51,396 bases of DNA from Sphingomonas pokkalii. GTDB lineage: Bacteria > Pseudomonadota > Alphaproteobacteria > Sphingomonadales > Sphingomonadaceae. Within the stretch, counting starts at the first letter, position 1. The number at the start of each line of letters is the position of its first letter. The stretch spans positions 1,805,235 through 1,856,630 of the forward strand of contig NZ_QENQ01000001.1 of assembly GCF_003096275.1 (NCBI RefSeq). The letters are read 5' to 3'. The notes below the pieces were generated by a model. The model did not search any database. It saw nothing but the letters and a program-made list of their open reading frames with translations, and had not been told where the DNA came from. This document shows positions 1 to 8,051 of the stretch, one piece after another. Position numbers and translations under genes: made by a program.

Positions 1-568
1 CCAGCACCCAAGGCCGCCTGAACGATGCGGCCCGGGGCCACACCCGAAATTACACCACGTTGACGGACACGACCCGAAAGGGTCATCATGCACACATCAA
101 AACAAGTACTTACCGCGCTGCAGCAAAAACGGGGCCCCAGGGGTCAGGCCCCACTCGCGTCTTCGTAAATCGGGTTCGAAGCACAAACGTGATCGGGTTG
201 GGCAACCACGAACGTCGGAGATGTCCCATGATCGCTCGGTAGCCTCGACCAGAATGCGTCGTTTGGCGATCGACGTGGCAACGGCAGCGTCTCTATCGCG
301 GCCTGAGTCAACAGGAACACGCCACTCTCCGCCGTCGCAAGTGTGCCGGTCATGACGGATAGGCAGGCGACGAAACCCGACGCGCTTCGGTCAACGTGCG
401 CGCGTGCATCGAGGCGGCGCGCGTGCATTTCGGTGGCTCGGATCTGACGATGATACGGCGAAGTTTAGGTCTTTATCCATTGCGTCAGCGGATCTTGAGT
501 ATTTTTTGCTTTGTGCATGGTAAATTATTCGCGGGACACTGCTTCTGTATTGGACTGAGAAGCGCATT
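1..568. other. Non-coding left edge, no supported gene
   Basis: I see no convincing gene in these bases. Short open frames exist on both strands, but they overlap each other, have arginine-rich translations typical of shadows of GC-rich DNA, and lack ribosome sites. A small GGGGCC/GGCCCC hairpin lies at 131-152. The first 80 bases could be the trailing edge of an insertion sequence or of a gene outside the window, but I cannot assign them. Bases 440-580 are more AT-rich than the surroundings and lie just past the 3' end of the leftward sulfur operon. Confidence 0.4.
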
Positions 569-1348
569 TTATAACGCAGAGGCGATGACGTAGCCGCCAA
601 CACTGATCACGACGGCAGCGAATCCACGTTCTAATAGCCCCTTCCTGGCGCTGAGCGCCTTGCCCAGCGATATTCCTGCCAGCGTCCCGCCAACCCCGCC
701 CATGATCAGCACCGCCGTTACGCTCCAGTCGACCAGACCGGACAGGGCGTAGGAGGTTGCCGTCGTGAGGCCGAGCGCGCTGACCACGACCAGCGATGTG
801 CCGATCGCGAAGGGGAGGGGCATGGCCGTCGCGAGGATCAGCCCGGGCACGATCAGAAATCCGCCGCCGATCCCGAAGAAGCCGGCCGCCAGCCCGACGG
901 CGAGGCCGATCGGTACAAGCCGGGGCAGCAGCTTCGCGGCGCTGCTGCGGGTGAGGCGGACGTCGGGAGCCTCGGTTGCGCGGCGCTTGCGTAGCATGGA
1001 CAGGCCGACGCCGATCATCAGCAGCCCGAACAGGACAAGCAGCCGCTTGCCGTCGAACGTCTTGCCGAGTTCTGCGCCCAAGGCCGCCCCGATCATGCCA
1101 GAGACTGCGAAGACGCCGGCGCATCGCCATTTCACGCGTCCGGCCCGGGCATGGCCGAGAAGGCTGGCGAGCGCGTTGACCGTGACGGCAACGGCAGCGG
1201 TGCCGATCGCGGCGTGCGGCGATCCGATGCCGACGACATAGACCAGCAGCGGTACGGCGAGGATGGATCCTCCTCCGCCGACCAGGCCGAGGACCAGACC
1301 GATCACGCCGCCGGATGCGAGCGTGGCGAAAAGCGTGGCGGTGTCCAT
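569..1348 (-). CDS. TauE/SafE-family sulfite/anion exporter
   Basis: This 259-residue polytopic membrane protein has the two-fold repeat typical of the TauE/SafE family: a glycine-rich GLVGGGGSILAVPLL segment near residue 22 and a matching GFFGIGGGFLIVPGL segment near residue 160, each opening a set of helices. Known members move sulfite, sulfoacetate or related sulfur anions out of the cytoplasm. It is the last gene of a leftward unit behind the BigR-like regulator and the rhodanese (8-base gap). The same partners occur together in bacterial sulfide/persulfide detoxification operons, so export of sulfite or thiosulfate made by the divergent dioxygenase is the likely job. The substrate itself is inferred from context. 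Confidence 0.85.
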   Translation of the reverse strand: MDTATLFATLASGGVIGLVLGLVGGGGSILAVPLLVYVVGIGSPHAAIGTAAVAVTVNALASLLGHARAGRVKWRCAGVFAVSGMIGAALGAELGKTFDGKRLLVLFGLLMIGVGLSMLRKRRATEAPDVRLTRSSAAKLLPRLVPIGLAVGLAAGFFGIGGGFLIVPGLILATAMPLPFAIGTSLVVVSALGLTTATSYALSGLVDWSVTAVLIMGGVGGTLAGISLGKALSARKGLLERGFAAVVISVGGYVIASAL

Positions 1349-1355
1349 GCGCGCC

Positions 1356-1874
1356 TCAAGCGCCTGCGCGCCGATTCCATGGCATCAACCGCAACAGGTT
1401 TGCCATCCCGCACCAGCCGGTACTGCCGGCGAACATCAGCCCCGCGCCGACAAAGGCGGACAGGCCCACAAATCCCGGGGCGACGAAGAGGCTGAGCAGC
1501 ACCCCGGTCAGCACCAGCGCGCCTGCCGTGATCTGCACCTGGCGCATGATCTCGATCGGCTGCGAAGGGTCGGCGATCACGGGATGGCCTGCCGTCCGCC
1601 ATGCATCGATGCCGCCTGCGAGGACATAGGACGGGGCGTCGCCTGCCGCCGCGCGTAGCTGTGCCGCGTTCGCTGCGGTGCGCATGCCGGAACGGCAGTG
1701 GAAGATGACCTGGCGCCCGTCGCGGGGCAACTCACCGATCCGCTCGAGCGGGACGTTCAACGCGCCGGGGATGCGCGCGCGTGCATGTTCGTCGGTGCCG
1801 CGGATGTCGACCAGTCGCGCGCCGGCCTCGATCGCGGCGCGGGTGTCGGCTGGGGAGAGGGGGGCAAGCGTCAT
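1356..1874 (-). CDS. Rhodanese-like sulfurtransferase with DUF2892 membrane tail
   Basis: A 172-residue protein with an N-terminal rhodanese domain (residues about 5-100), whose active-site loop reads FHCRSGMRTA with the catalytic cysteine, followed by a C-terminal DUF2892-type pair of membrane helices (about 108-165, with a Cys in TGWCGMANLL). It would pass sulfane sulfur between persulfide donors and acceptors at the inner face of the membrane. The start chosen is the ATG at 1874, four bases past the stop of the ArsR gene, which suggests translational coupling. The frame is open further upstream to 2084, but that part overlaps the regulator gene and has shadow composition. It sits between the regulator and the exporter in one operon. 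Confidence 0.88.
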   Translation of the reverse strand: MTLAPLSPADTRAAIEAGARLVDIRGTDEHARARIPGALNVPLERIGELPRDGRQVIFHCRSGMRTAANAAQLRAAAGDAPSYVLAGGIDAWRTAGHPVIADPSQPIEIMRQVQITAGALVLTGVLLSLFVAPGFVGLSAFVGAGLMFAGSTGWCGMANLLRLMPWNRRAGA

Positions 1875-1878
1875 CGCA

Positions 1879-2196
1879 TCAATCCTTGCAGTAGAGCTGG
1901 TACAGCGTGGCGAGCAGCGTTTCGACGCGCGGGTCGGCGATGGCGTACCAGAGCGTCTGGCTTTCGCGCCGATAGGTAACGAGGCCCTCGTCGCGCATCT
2001 TGGCGAGGTGCTGCGAACATGCCGATTGCGACAGCCCCACCTCGCGGGCGAGATCGCCGACCGTCCTCTCGCCATGCTCGACAAGCTTGCACAGCAGCAT
2101 CAGCCGCCGCGCGTTGCCGATCGCCTTCAGCGTGTCGGCAACCTCGCCGGCCTTTGTCTCGAATGTCGCCAGGTCCATCGGCGGTTTGAGCATCAT
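1879..2196 (-). CDS. BigR/SqrR-like ArsR-family sulfane-sulfur-responsive repressor
   Basis: A 105-residue winged-helix ArsR protein. The recognition helix region reads LSQSACSQHLAKMRDEGLV. It lacks the metal-binding ELCVCDL motif of arsenic sensors. Instead it has cysteines at positions 36 (LLCKLV) and 103 (LYCKD), which match the spacing of the two redox cysteines that form a polysulfide bridge in BigR, SqrR and YgaV (BigR Cys42 and Cys108 from memory). A further Cys60 lies in the DNA-reading helix. It is transcribed away from the persulfide dioxygenase gene, with a perfect 12-base palindrome in between that is the obvious operator candidate. I infer derepression by persulfide or polysulfide of both this operon and the divergent gene. 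Confidence 0.85.
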   Translation of the reverse strand: MMLKPPMDLATFETKAGEVADTLKAIGNARRLMLLCKLVEHGERTVGDLAREVGLSQSACSQHLAKMRDEGLVTYRRESQTLWYAIADPRVETLLATLYQLYCKD

Positions 2197-2231
2197 GTGA
2201 ACTCCATTAGTACTTGCTTATGTAGCATCCT

Positions 2232-2243
2232 CTAATATATTAG
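2232..2243. promoter_or_regulatory. Palindromic operator candidate for the BigR-like repressor
   Basis: CTAATATATTAG is a perfect 12-base palindrome in an AT-rich island between the divergent ArsR gene (start 2196) and the dioxygenase gene (start 2265). An outer inverted pair, ACTTGCT at 2212-2218 and AGCAAGT at 2242-2248, frames it. AT-rich TTAG/CTAA half-sites are what I recall for BigR boxes. The position would cover both promoters. Binding is inferred, not shown. Confidence 0.6.
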
Positions 2244-2264
2244 CAAGTGCCAACGGAGGAAATC

Positions 2265-3149
2265 ATGACGCAGCCCTGCATCGAAGCGTTCTTCGACGAT
2301 GCCACCTACACGATCAGCTACCTCGTCGGCGATCCCGCCACGCGCGTGGCCGCGGTGATCGACCCGGTGCTCGACTTCGATCCGGCGAGCGGCATCGCCG
2401 ATACGCGCTCGGCCGAGGCGATCCTTGCCTTCGCACGCGATCACGGCTGGCGGATCGCAATGGTGCTGGAGACGCATGCCCATGCCGACCACCTGTCGGC
2501 CGCGCCATTTCTCGCAGCGCAGACCGGGGCCTGGGTCGGTATCGGCGTGCATATCCGCGATGTGCAGAAGATCTTCCGTCCGGTCTTCGCGATGGATGAC
2601 CTGAAGACCGACGGGTCGGATTTCGACCGGTTGTTCGAGGACGGGGACCGCTTCGCGATCGGCACGCTGGCGGTGGAGGTGCTGCACGTGCCCGGCCACA
2701 CGCCCGCCGATCTGGCCTACCGGATCGGCGATGCGGTCTTCGTCGGCGACACGCTGTTCATGCCGGATTATGGCACCGCGCGCGCCGACTTCCCTGGCGG
2801 CGATGCGCGCACGCTGTACCGCTCGATCCGCCGCCTGCTCGCGCTTCCCGACGAAACGCGGCTGTTTCTGTGCCACGACTACAAGGCGCCCGGGCGCGAC
2901 GACTATCGCTGGGAGACGACGGTTGGCGAACAGCGCCGATCGAGCGTCCATATCCATGACGGTGTAAGCGAAGATGCGTTCGTGGCGATGCGCGAGCGGC
3001 GCGATGCCGGGCTGCCGGTGCCCAAGCTGTTGCTGCCCTCGATCCAGGTCAACATTCGCGCCGGGCATTTCCACCAGGCCGAGGCAAATGGCGTCACCTA
3101 TCTGCGCATCCCGGTGAAGTGGAAGACGAAGGAAGGCCCGCCCGCTTAA
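2265..3149 (+). CDS. Persulfide dioxygenase-like metallo-beta-lactamase-fold protein (ETHE1/Blh type)
   Basis: A 294-residue MBL-fold enzyme. The metal site is visible as THAHADH near residue 75, with further ligands in HVPGHTPADL, the aspartate of FVGDTLF and the histidine of LFLCHDYKAPG. ETHE1-type enzymes use one iron to oxidise glutathione persulfide to sulfite, which fits the neighbouring sulfite-type exporter and rhodanese. The start is the ATG at 2265 behind GGAGGA (2255-2260); an in-frame GTG at 2247 overlaps the operator and is less likely. It ends tail-to-tail with the potassium channel gene, overlapping by four bases. A hydrolase of the glyoxalase II group is the alternative reading, but the operon context favours persulfide oxidation. 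Confidence 0.85.
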   Translation: MTQPCIEAFFDDATYTISYLVGDPATRVAAVIDPVLDFDPASGIADTRSAEAILAFARDHGWRIAMVLETHAHADHLSAAPFLAAQTGAWVGIGVHIRDVQKIFRPVFAMDDLKTDGSDFDRLFEDGDRFAIGTLAVEVLHVPGHTPADLAYRIGDAVFVGDTLFMPDYGTARADFPGGDARTLYRSIRRLLALPDETRLFLCHDYKAPGRDDYRWETTVGEQRRSSVHIHDGVSEDAFVAMRERRDAGLPVPKLLLPSIQVNIRAGHFHQAEANGVTYLRIPVKWKTKEGPPA

Positions 3150-4183
3150 GCATCGTCTGAGGGGACGACCTCGATGATCGTGTCGCCGGGCTGGAGCGAC
3201 CGTGCCTCGGCTTGCCAGAAGCCGTAACGCTGGCCGCCGCGATACAGGCGCAGGCCTGCGCCGGTGGTGATGGCGGACAGCGGCGATCCGATCTCGCTCG
3301 CGGCCACCGCGCGTTCACGGAGCGAGACGGCGCCGTGGAGCCCGGCCAGGTCCATCATATACTCGGCGAGATGCGGGCCGGTCGTCGATCCCGCCAACAG
3401 CAATCCGGCGAAGCTTGCCGGATTGATCACGGTGGTGGCGCCGGCCTGCACGGCCAAAGCTTCATTGTCTTCCGATCGGATGACGACGCTGATCGGAAGC
3501 GCGGGGGCCAGGCGTCGCGCGGTCAGCACGATCAGGATGGACGTGTCGTCGCGCCCCGCCGCGACGATCATGGCGCTGGCATTTGCCACCTTCACGGCGT
3601 CGAGCGTGGCGTTGCGGCTGGCATCGCCTTCCAGCACCATCACGCCTTCGGCCTCGGCACGGGCCACCGCGTCGGCGTGCGGATCGATCACCACGATGGC
3701 ATCGTGCGGCTTGCCCCGGCGGAGCAGTTCGGCCACCGCCTCCGTGCCGCTCGTTCCATGGCCGGCGACGATGACATGGCCATTCAGATCGCGCTGCAGG
3801 TTTCGCATTCGCCACTTCTCCCAGACCCCGCGCAGCACGAAATCATAGGCCGTGCCGAGAAAAATCAGCCAGACGAACAGCCGCACGGGGGTGACGACGA
3901 ACGTATCGAACATCCGCGCCCGGTCCGTCACTGGCACGATGTCCCCATAGCCCACCGTCGTCACGGTGATCATGGTGAAGTACACCACATCGACGAAGCT
4001 GACCTTGCCGTCGGTATTGTCGCGCAGCCCGTCGCGATCGACCCAGTGGCCGGCAAGTGCGACCCCGATCAGCGCAAGTGCCAGCGCCATCCGCCAGCCC
4101 AGCGACACCCAGGCGGGCGTACGCCCACGATGGCGCAGGACGGGCGCTTCTCCGATCCGTCGACGAGGATTGCGCCGGGCCAT
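3146..4183 (-). CDS. Kch-like potassium channel with TrkA-N (RCK) regulatory domain
   Basis: A membrane channel of about 345 residues. One N-terminal helix is followed by a pore loop with the K+ selectivity signature TVTTVGYGD and a second helix, then a cytoplasmic Rossmann RCK/TrkA-N domain beginning VIVAGHGTSGTEAVAELL and a smaller TrkA-C-like end. The layout is that of bacterial ligand-gated 2-TM potassium channels. I chose the ATG at 4183 (MARRNPRRR); an in-frame ATG at 4231 would add 16 unusual residues. Neither start has a strong ribosome site. Its stop overlaps the 3' end of the convergent dioxygenase gene. Confidence 0.85.
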   Translation of the reverse strand: MARRNPRRRIGEAPVLRHRGRTPAWVSLGWRMALALALIGVALAGHWVDRDGLRDNTDGKVSFVDVVYFTMITVTTVGYGDIVPVTDRARMFDTFVVTPVRLFVWLIFLGTAYDFVLRGVWEKWRMRNLQRDLNGHVIVAGHGTSGTEAVAELLRRGKPHDAIVVIDPHADAVARAEAEGVMVLEGDASRNATLDAVKVANASAMIVAAGRDDTSILIVLTARRLAPALPISVVIRSEDNEALAVQAGATTVINPASFAGLLLAGSTTGPHLAEYMMDLAGLHGAVSLRERAVAASEIGSPLSAITTGAGLRLYRGGQRYGFWQAEARSLQPGDTIIEVVPSDDA

Positions 4184-4350
4184 CGCCCGGGGGTTTAGCG
4201 CGGTGTCGCATCGCGAGGCAACCGCAGCCATTCGGCGCTTTTTCGACTGTTACGGAACATTGCTACCAAGGATTCGCTTGGGGTCTGAACCTGTTGCCTT
4301 CGCAGGCCGAACGGTTGCGCCGTGGCCGTCCTGCGCTCTCGGGAGACCCC

Positions 4351-6771
4351 ATGATGTCCGACGTCCCAGCAAGCAGCCGCGCTCTCTTTGGCGGACCTCC
4401 CCATCCGACGTGGACCGGGCGCGTGGTCGGTGCGGTGCTGGCGTTGATCGGGCTGGTGCTGGCGATCGGCGGCGCCTGGCTGGCGGTGCTCGGCGGGTCG
4501 CTCTACTATCTCGTCACCGGCGTCGCGATGGTTGGGGCAGGGGTGTTGCTGGTGCGCGGGCGGACGCTCGGCGGCTGGATCTATCTCGCGATCGTTGCCC
4601 TCACCTTCGTCTGGGCCTGGTGGGAAGTCGGCGCCAATGCCTGGGCGCAGGTGCCGCGGATCATCGCGCCCGTCGTGCTGCTGGTGGCGGTGCTCGCGGC
4701 GATGGCGACGATGAGCGTCCGACGTGCGCGGTGGCGGTTCACGCTGGCTGGCGTGCTGGCCGCGGTGGCGATCACCGGCTTGGATCTTGCGGTAGCCGCC
4801 GGCGGTCAGCCCGGGTGGGTGCAGGGCGCGCTGCCCGCGCCGGGTACGCAGGGCATGGCCGATCCCTCGGGCCAGCAGACCGGCGCCGACTGGCCGAGCT
4901 ATGGCGGTACCGGCAGCGCGAGGCGCTATTCCCCGCTCGCGCAGATCAACGCGTCCAACGTCGGCAGCCTCAAGCGCGCCTGGCTGATCCACACCGGCGA
5001 CATGCCCAACTCGCCCAGGATCGCCAAGACCTATGGCGCCGAGAACACGCCGCTGAAGATCGGCGACAGCCTGTATCTCTGCACGCCGAAGAACATCCTG
5101 ATCGCGCTCGATGCCGCCACGGGCGAGCAGCGCTGGCGCTACGACCCCAATGTGCCGGATAAGGCGATCCCGTACACGGCCGCGTGCCGGGGCGTGGTCT
5201 ATTATGCTGTACCCGGCATGGCGGCGGACCAGCCCTGTGCGACGCGCGTGATCGAAGGCACGCTCGATGCGCGGCTGGTCGCGGTGGATGCGCGCAGCGG
5301 CCGGCCCTGTGCCGATTTCGGCAGCAATGGCCAGGCGGATATCAAGCAGGGCATGGGGCAGGTACCGGCGGGCTATGTCTCGATCAGTTCGCCGCCGACG
5401 CTGGTGCGCGGCGTGCTCGTCGTTGGCCATCAGGTGCTCGACGGGCAGGACCGCTGGGCGCCCTCGGGCGTGATCCAGGGCTTCGACGCGCGCACCGGCA
5501 AGCTGCGCTGGGCGTGGGACATGATGCACCCGGAGTGGAACGGCTATCCGCTCGCGGGGCAGGAATGGGCGCGCGGCACGCCGAACATGTGGACCATGGC
5601 CAGCGGCGACGAGCAGCTCGGTCTGGTCTACTTGCCGATGGGCAATGCGGCGGCGGACTATTATTCGAGCCTGCGTCGGCCGGAGGAGAACCAGTTCGCC
5701 ACCTCGCTGGTCGCGCTGGACGTGACCACCGGCAAGCCGCGCTGGCGCTTCCAGGCGGTGCGCAAGGATGTTTGGGACTATGATTTCGGTGCGCAAGCAA
5801 CGCTGGTCGAGTACAAGGGCGTGCCGGCGATGGTGCTGCCCTCCAAGCAGGGCGATATCTACATTCTCGACCGTCGCACCGGCCGCCCGCTGACGCCCGT
5901 TGGCGAAATCAAGGCGCCTCAGATTGGCGTCGAGCCGCAGCAGCGCGCGGCCACCCAGCCGGTGTCGCTCTGGCACACGTTGCGTAAGCGCGACCTGACC
6001 GAGCGCGACATGTGGGGCATGTCGCCGATCGACCAGATGGTGTGCCGCATCCAGTTCCGCCGGGCGAGCTACAAGGGCTTCTTCACGCCCCCCGAGGCCG
6101 ACCGCCATTCGATCGAATATCCCGGGTACAATGGCGGCACCGACTGGGGCGGCATCGCGGTCGACCCGCAACGCGGCGTGATCGTCGCCAATTATAACGA
6201 CATGCCCAACTATGTCCGGCTGGTGCCGCGCGCCGAGGCGAACAAGCGCGGCTGGCAACCGCGCGACCAGGCCCGCGGCAAGATCGGAGGGGCGGAAGGC
6301 GCGGGCGATCCCCAGGCCAACACGCCCTATGCGATCGACGTCAATGCGGGCTGGCAGCTACCCTTCACCGGCATGCTCTGCAAGCAGCCCCCCTATGGCG
6401 GCATTCGCGCGATCGATATGGCGACGGGCAAGACGATCTGGGACCGCCCGCTGGGCGAGGCGCGGACCAACGGGCCGTTCGGTATTCCCTCGATGCTGCC
6501 GATCACCATCGGTACGCCGAACAATGGGGGATCGGTAGTGACCGCGGGCGGGCTTATCTTCGTGGCGGCGGCGACCGACAACCTGATCCGGGCGATCGAC
6601 CTGCGTACCGGCAAGACACTGTGGAAGGATGTGCTGCCGGCCGGCGGCCAGGCGACGCCGATCACCTACGAGATCGGCGGCAGGCAGTATCTGGTGATCT
6701 ATGCGGGCGGCCATCACTTCATGAAGACGCCGATCGGGGACGAAGTGGTGGCCTATGCGCTGCCCTCTTGA
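4351..6771 (+). CDS. gcd: Membrane-bound PQQ-dependent glucose/quinate/shikimate-type dehydrogenase
   Basis: An 806-residue quinoprotein. The first 130 or so residues form five membrane helices, as in E. coli Gcd. The rest is an eight-bladed periplasmic PQQ propeller that starts at DWPSYGGTGSARRYSPL, with repeated TGK/W docking segments (TGKLRWAW, TGKPRWRF, TGKTIWDR, TGKTLWKD). GGTDWGGIAVDP carries the aspartate expected as catalytic base. The enzyme oxidises an aldose, or a cyclic polyol acid, in the periplasm and feeds electrons to ubiquinone. Length and layout match the family. The start is the ATG at 4351 behind GGGAGA; the frame is open further upstream but shows no matching family sequence there. 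No PQQ biosynthesis gene is in the window. Confidence 0.92.
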   Translation: MMSDVPASSRALFGGPPHPTWTGRVVGAVLALIGLVLAIGGAWLAVLGGSLYYLVTGVAMVGAGVLLVRGRTLGGWIYLAIVALTFVWAWWEVGANAWAQVPRIIAPVVLLVAVLAAMATMSVRRARWRFTLAGVLAAVAITGLDLAVAAGGQPGWVQGALPAPGTQGMADPSGQQTGADWPSYGGTGSARRYSPLAQINASNVGSLKRAWLIHTGDMPNSPRIAKTYGAENTPLKIGDSLYLCTPKNILIALDAATGEQRWRYDPNVPDKAIPYTAACRGVVYYAVPGMAADQPCATRVIEGTLDARLVAVDARSGRPCADFGSNGQADIKQGMGQVPAGYVSISSPPTLVRGVLVVGHQVLDGQDRWAPSGVIQGFDARTGKLRWAWDMMHPEWNGYPLAGQEWARGTPNMWTMASGDEQLGLVYLPMGNAAADYYSSLRRPEENQFATSLVALDVTTGKPRWRFQAVRKDVWDYDFGAQATLVEYKGVPAMVLPSKQGDIYILDRRTGRPLTPVGEIKAPQIGVEPQQRAATQPVSLWHTLRKRDLTERDMWGMSPIDQMVCRIQFRRASYKGFFTPPEADRHSIEYPGYNGGTDWGGIAVDPQRGVIVANYNDMPNYVRLVPRAEANKRGWQPRDQARGKIGGAEGAGDPQANTPYAIDVNAGWQLPFTGMLCKQPPYGGIRAIDMATGKTIWDRPLGEARTNGPFGIPSMLPITIGTPNNGGSVVTAGGLIFVAAATDNLIRAIDLRTGKTLWKDVLPAGGQATPITYEIGGRQYLVIYAGGHHFMKTPIGDEVVAYALPS

Positions 6772-6788
6772 GGCGAGGTGGCCGGTAG

Positions 6789-7486
6789 ATGGAGACCAAC
6801 ACGGCGTTCCCCGTTTGGCTGCACAGCCTGGCCATCGCATCGCTGGCGATCGCTGGAGTCTGCGCCGCCGTCATTGCAGTAGACGTGCTGCGCCGACCGC
6901 AGAAAATGGCCATCATGGCACTGGTCTGGCCGCTGACCACCTTGTTCGGCGGGCCATTATGGCTCGCCGCCTACTATTTCTGGGGGCGCGGGGACGCCGC
7001 CGACCCGCCTTTTGCGGCGATGGTGCTGAAAGGATCGAGCCATTGCGGCGCCGGTTGTGCCCTCGGCGACATCGTTGCGGAGTGGACGGCCTTTGCGTTT
7101 CCGGTCGTCGCGACCTGGTTTGGTTGGCATAGCCTTTTTCACGAGAAGCTGTTCGCCGTGTGGATCGGGACTTCCTCCTGGCGTTCCTGTTCGGCGTGGC
7201 TTTCCAGTATTTCACGATACAGCCGATGCGCGGGCTCCGTCCGCTGCAGGGGATTCTCGCCGCGCTCAAGGCGGACGTTCTGTCCATCACGGCGTGGCAG
7301 ATCGGCATGTACGGTTTGATGGCGGCGATCCAGTTCCTCTGGTTCACCCCGGCCTATGGGGGAACCGCTGCGGTCGCCACGCCCGAATTCTGGTTTGCCA
7401 TGCAGCTGGCGATGCTGGCCGGCTTCGTCGCCAGCTATCCGGTGAACTGGTGGCTGATCGAAGCCGGGTTGAAGGAGAGAATGTGA
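6789..7486 (+). pseudogene. DUF4396-family membrane protein, frameshifted
   Basis: Two consecutive frames together make one DUF4396-type membrane protein of about 230 residues. The first (from ATG 6789) contains the cysteine motif SSHCGAGCALGDIVAEW and ends its sensible part at HEKLFAVW near 7163. The second resumes at 7166 with RDFLLAFLFGVAFQYFTI and runs to the stop at 7486. Loss of one base around 7163-7167 explains the break; restoring it gives VWxRDFLLAF. The function of the family is not established; the CxxxC-like motif suggests metal or redox chemistry. Either a real recent mutation or a base-calling error is possible, since both halves are otherwise undamaged. Confidence 0.75.
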
Positions 7487-7690
7487 TCGATCGCTGCGAG
7501 ACGTCCTCGGCAGGAGACCTGCGCCGTTTGGGAGACCACGACTTTCGCAATGCACATTCGCGATTGTATCTACTGCAATGGAATCAATCGGTTGGCGGGT
7601 GTAGTGTTGCGTCGGTCCGCATCCGGGAGACCATGCCTTCCGCGACCGCAGGGCCGTACGATCATCCACGGCATAGAACCGGGAAGCGCC

Positions 7691-7981
7691 ATGGCAGAGG
7701 ATTCCAAGACCGAATTGCACCACTCGCTAAATCTTGCGGGTTTCCGTGCGCTGGCGACGGCCGCCGGCCTGTTGCGGTTGTGCCGCGAACTCGAAGCGGC
7801 AAAGCTCCTGCCACCTTCAGCAATCGATCGCGTGCGCGACGCGATGTTCAACGAGCTGATGGAGCAGGCCGCCCCCGCGCGCCGGCACGATGCAGCATTC
7901 GCGGCGCATCTTCGGCGCAGGCTGGAGGGCCTGTTTTCCGGCGCGGAGCGGCTCGGCGACACGCCTATCCTGCCTTCCTGA
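7691..7981 (+). CDS. Small hypothetical helical protein
   Basis: A 96-residue acidic/helical protein with no family I recognise. It is predicted soluble, with leucine- and alanine-rich amphipathic segments (FRALATAAGLLRLCRELEAA, FNELMEQAAPARRHDAAFAA). The chosen ATG at 7691 follows GGGAAG; upstream residues in the same frame look non-coding. It lies between the DUF4396 gene and the KdpD-like gene on the same strand. The amino-acid pattern and ribosome site make it plausible as a gene, but nothing else supports it. Confidence 0.5.
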   Translation: MAEDSKTELHHSLNLAGFRALATAAGLLRLCRELEAAKLLPPSAIDRVRDAMFNELMEQAAPARRHDAAFAAHLRRRLEGLFSGAERLGDTPILPS

Positions 7982-8051
7982 CGCTGCGCGCTGCAAGCGT
8001 GCGACCACTGCGCTACCAGATGGCTATCAAGGTGCATGGTGGGCATACGAC

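Noticed and set aside
4252..4280. Possible EcfG promoter before the glucose dehydrogenase gene (GGAAC then CGCT)
   Set aside because: The -10 element differs from CGTT at a key position and the support is weaker than at 19389-19413.
4195..6258. A 687-codon leftward frame under the glucose dehydrogenase gene
   Set aside because: Rich in Arg, His and Gly with no motifs; a mirror of the real gene in GC-rich DNA.
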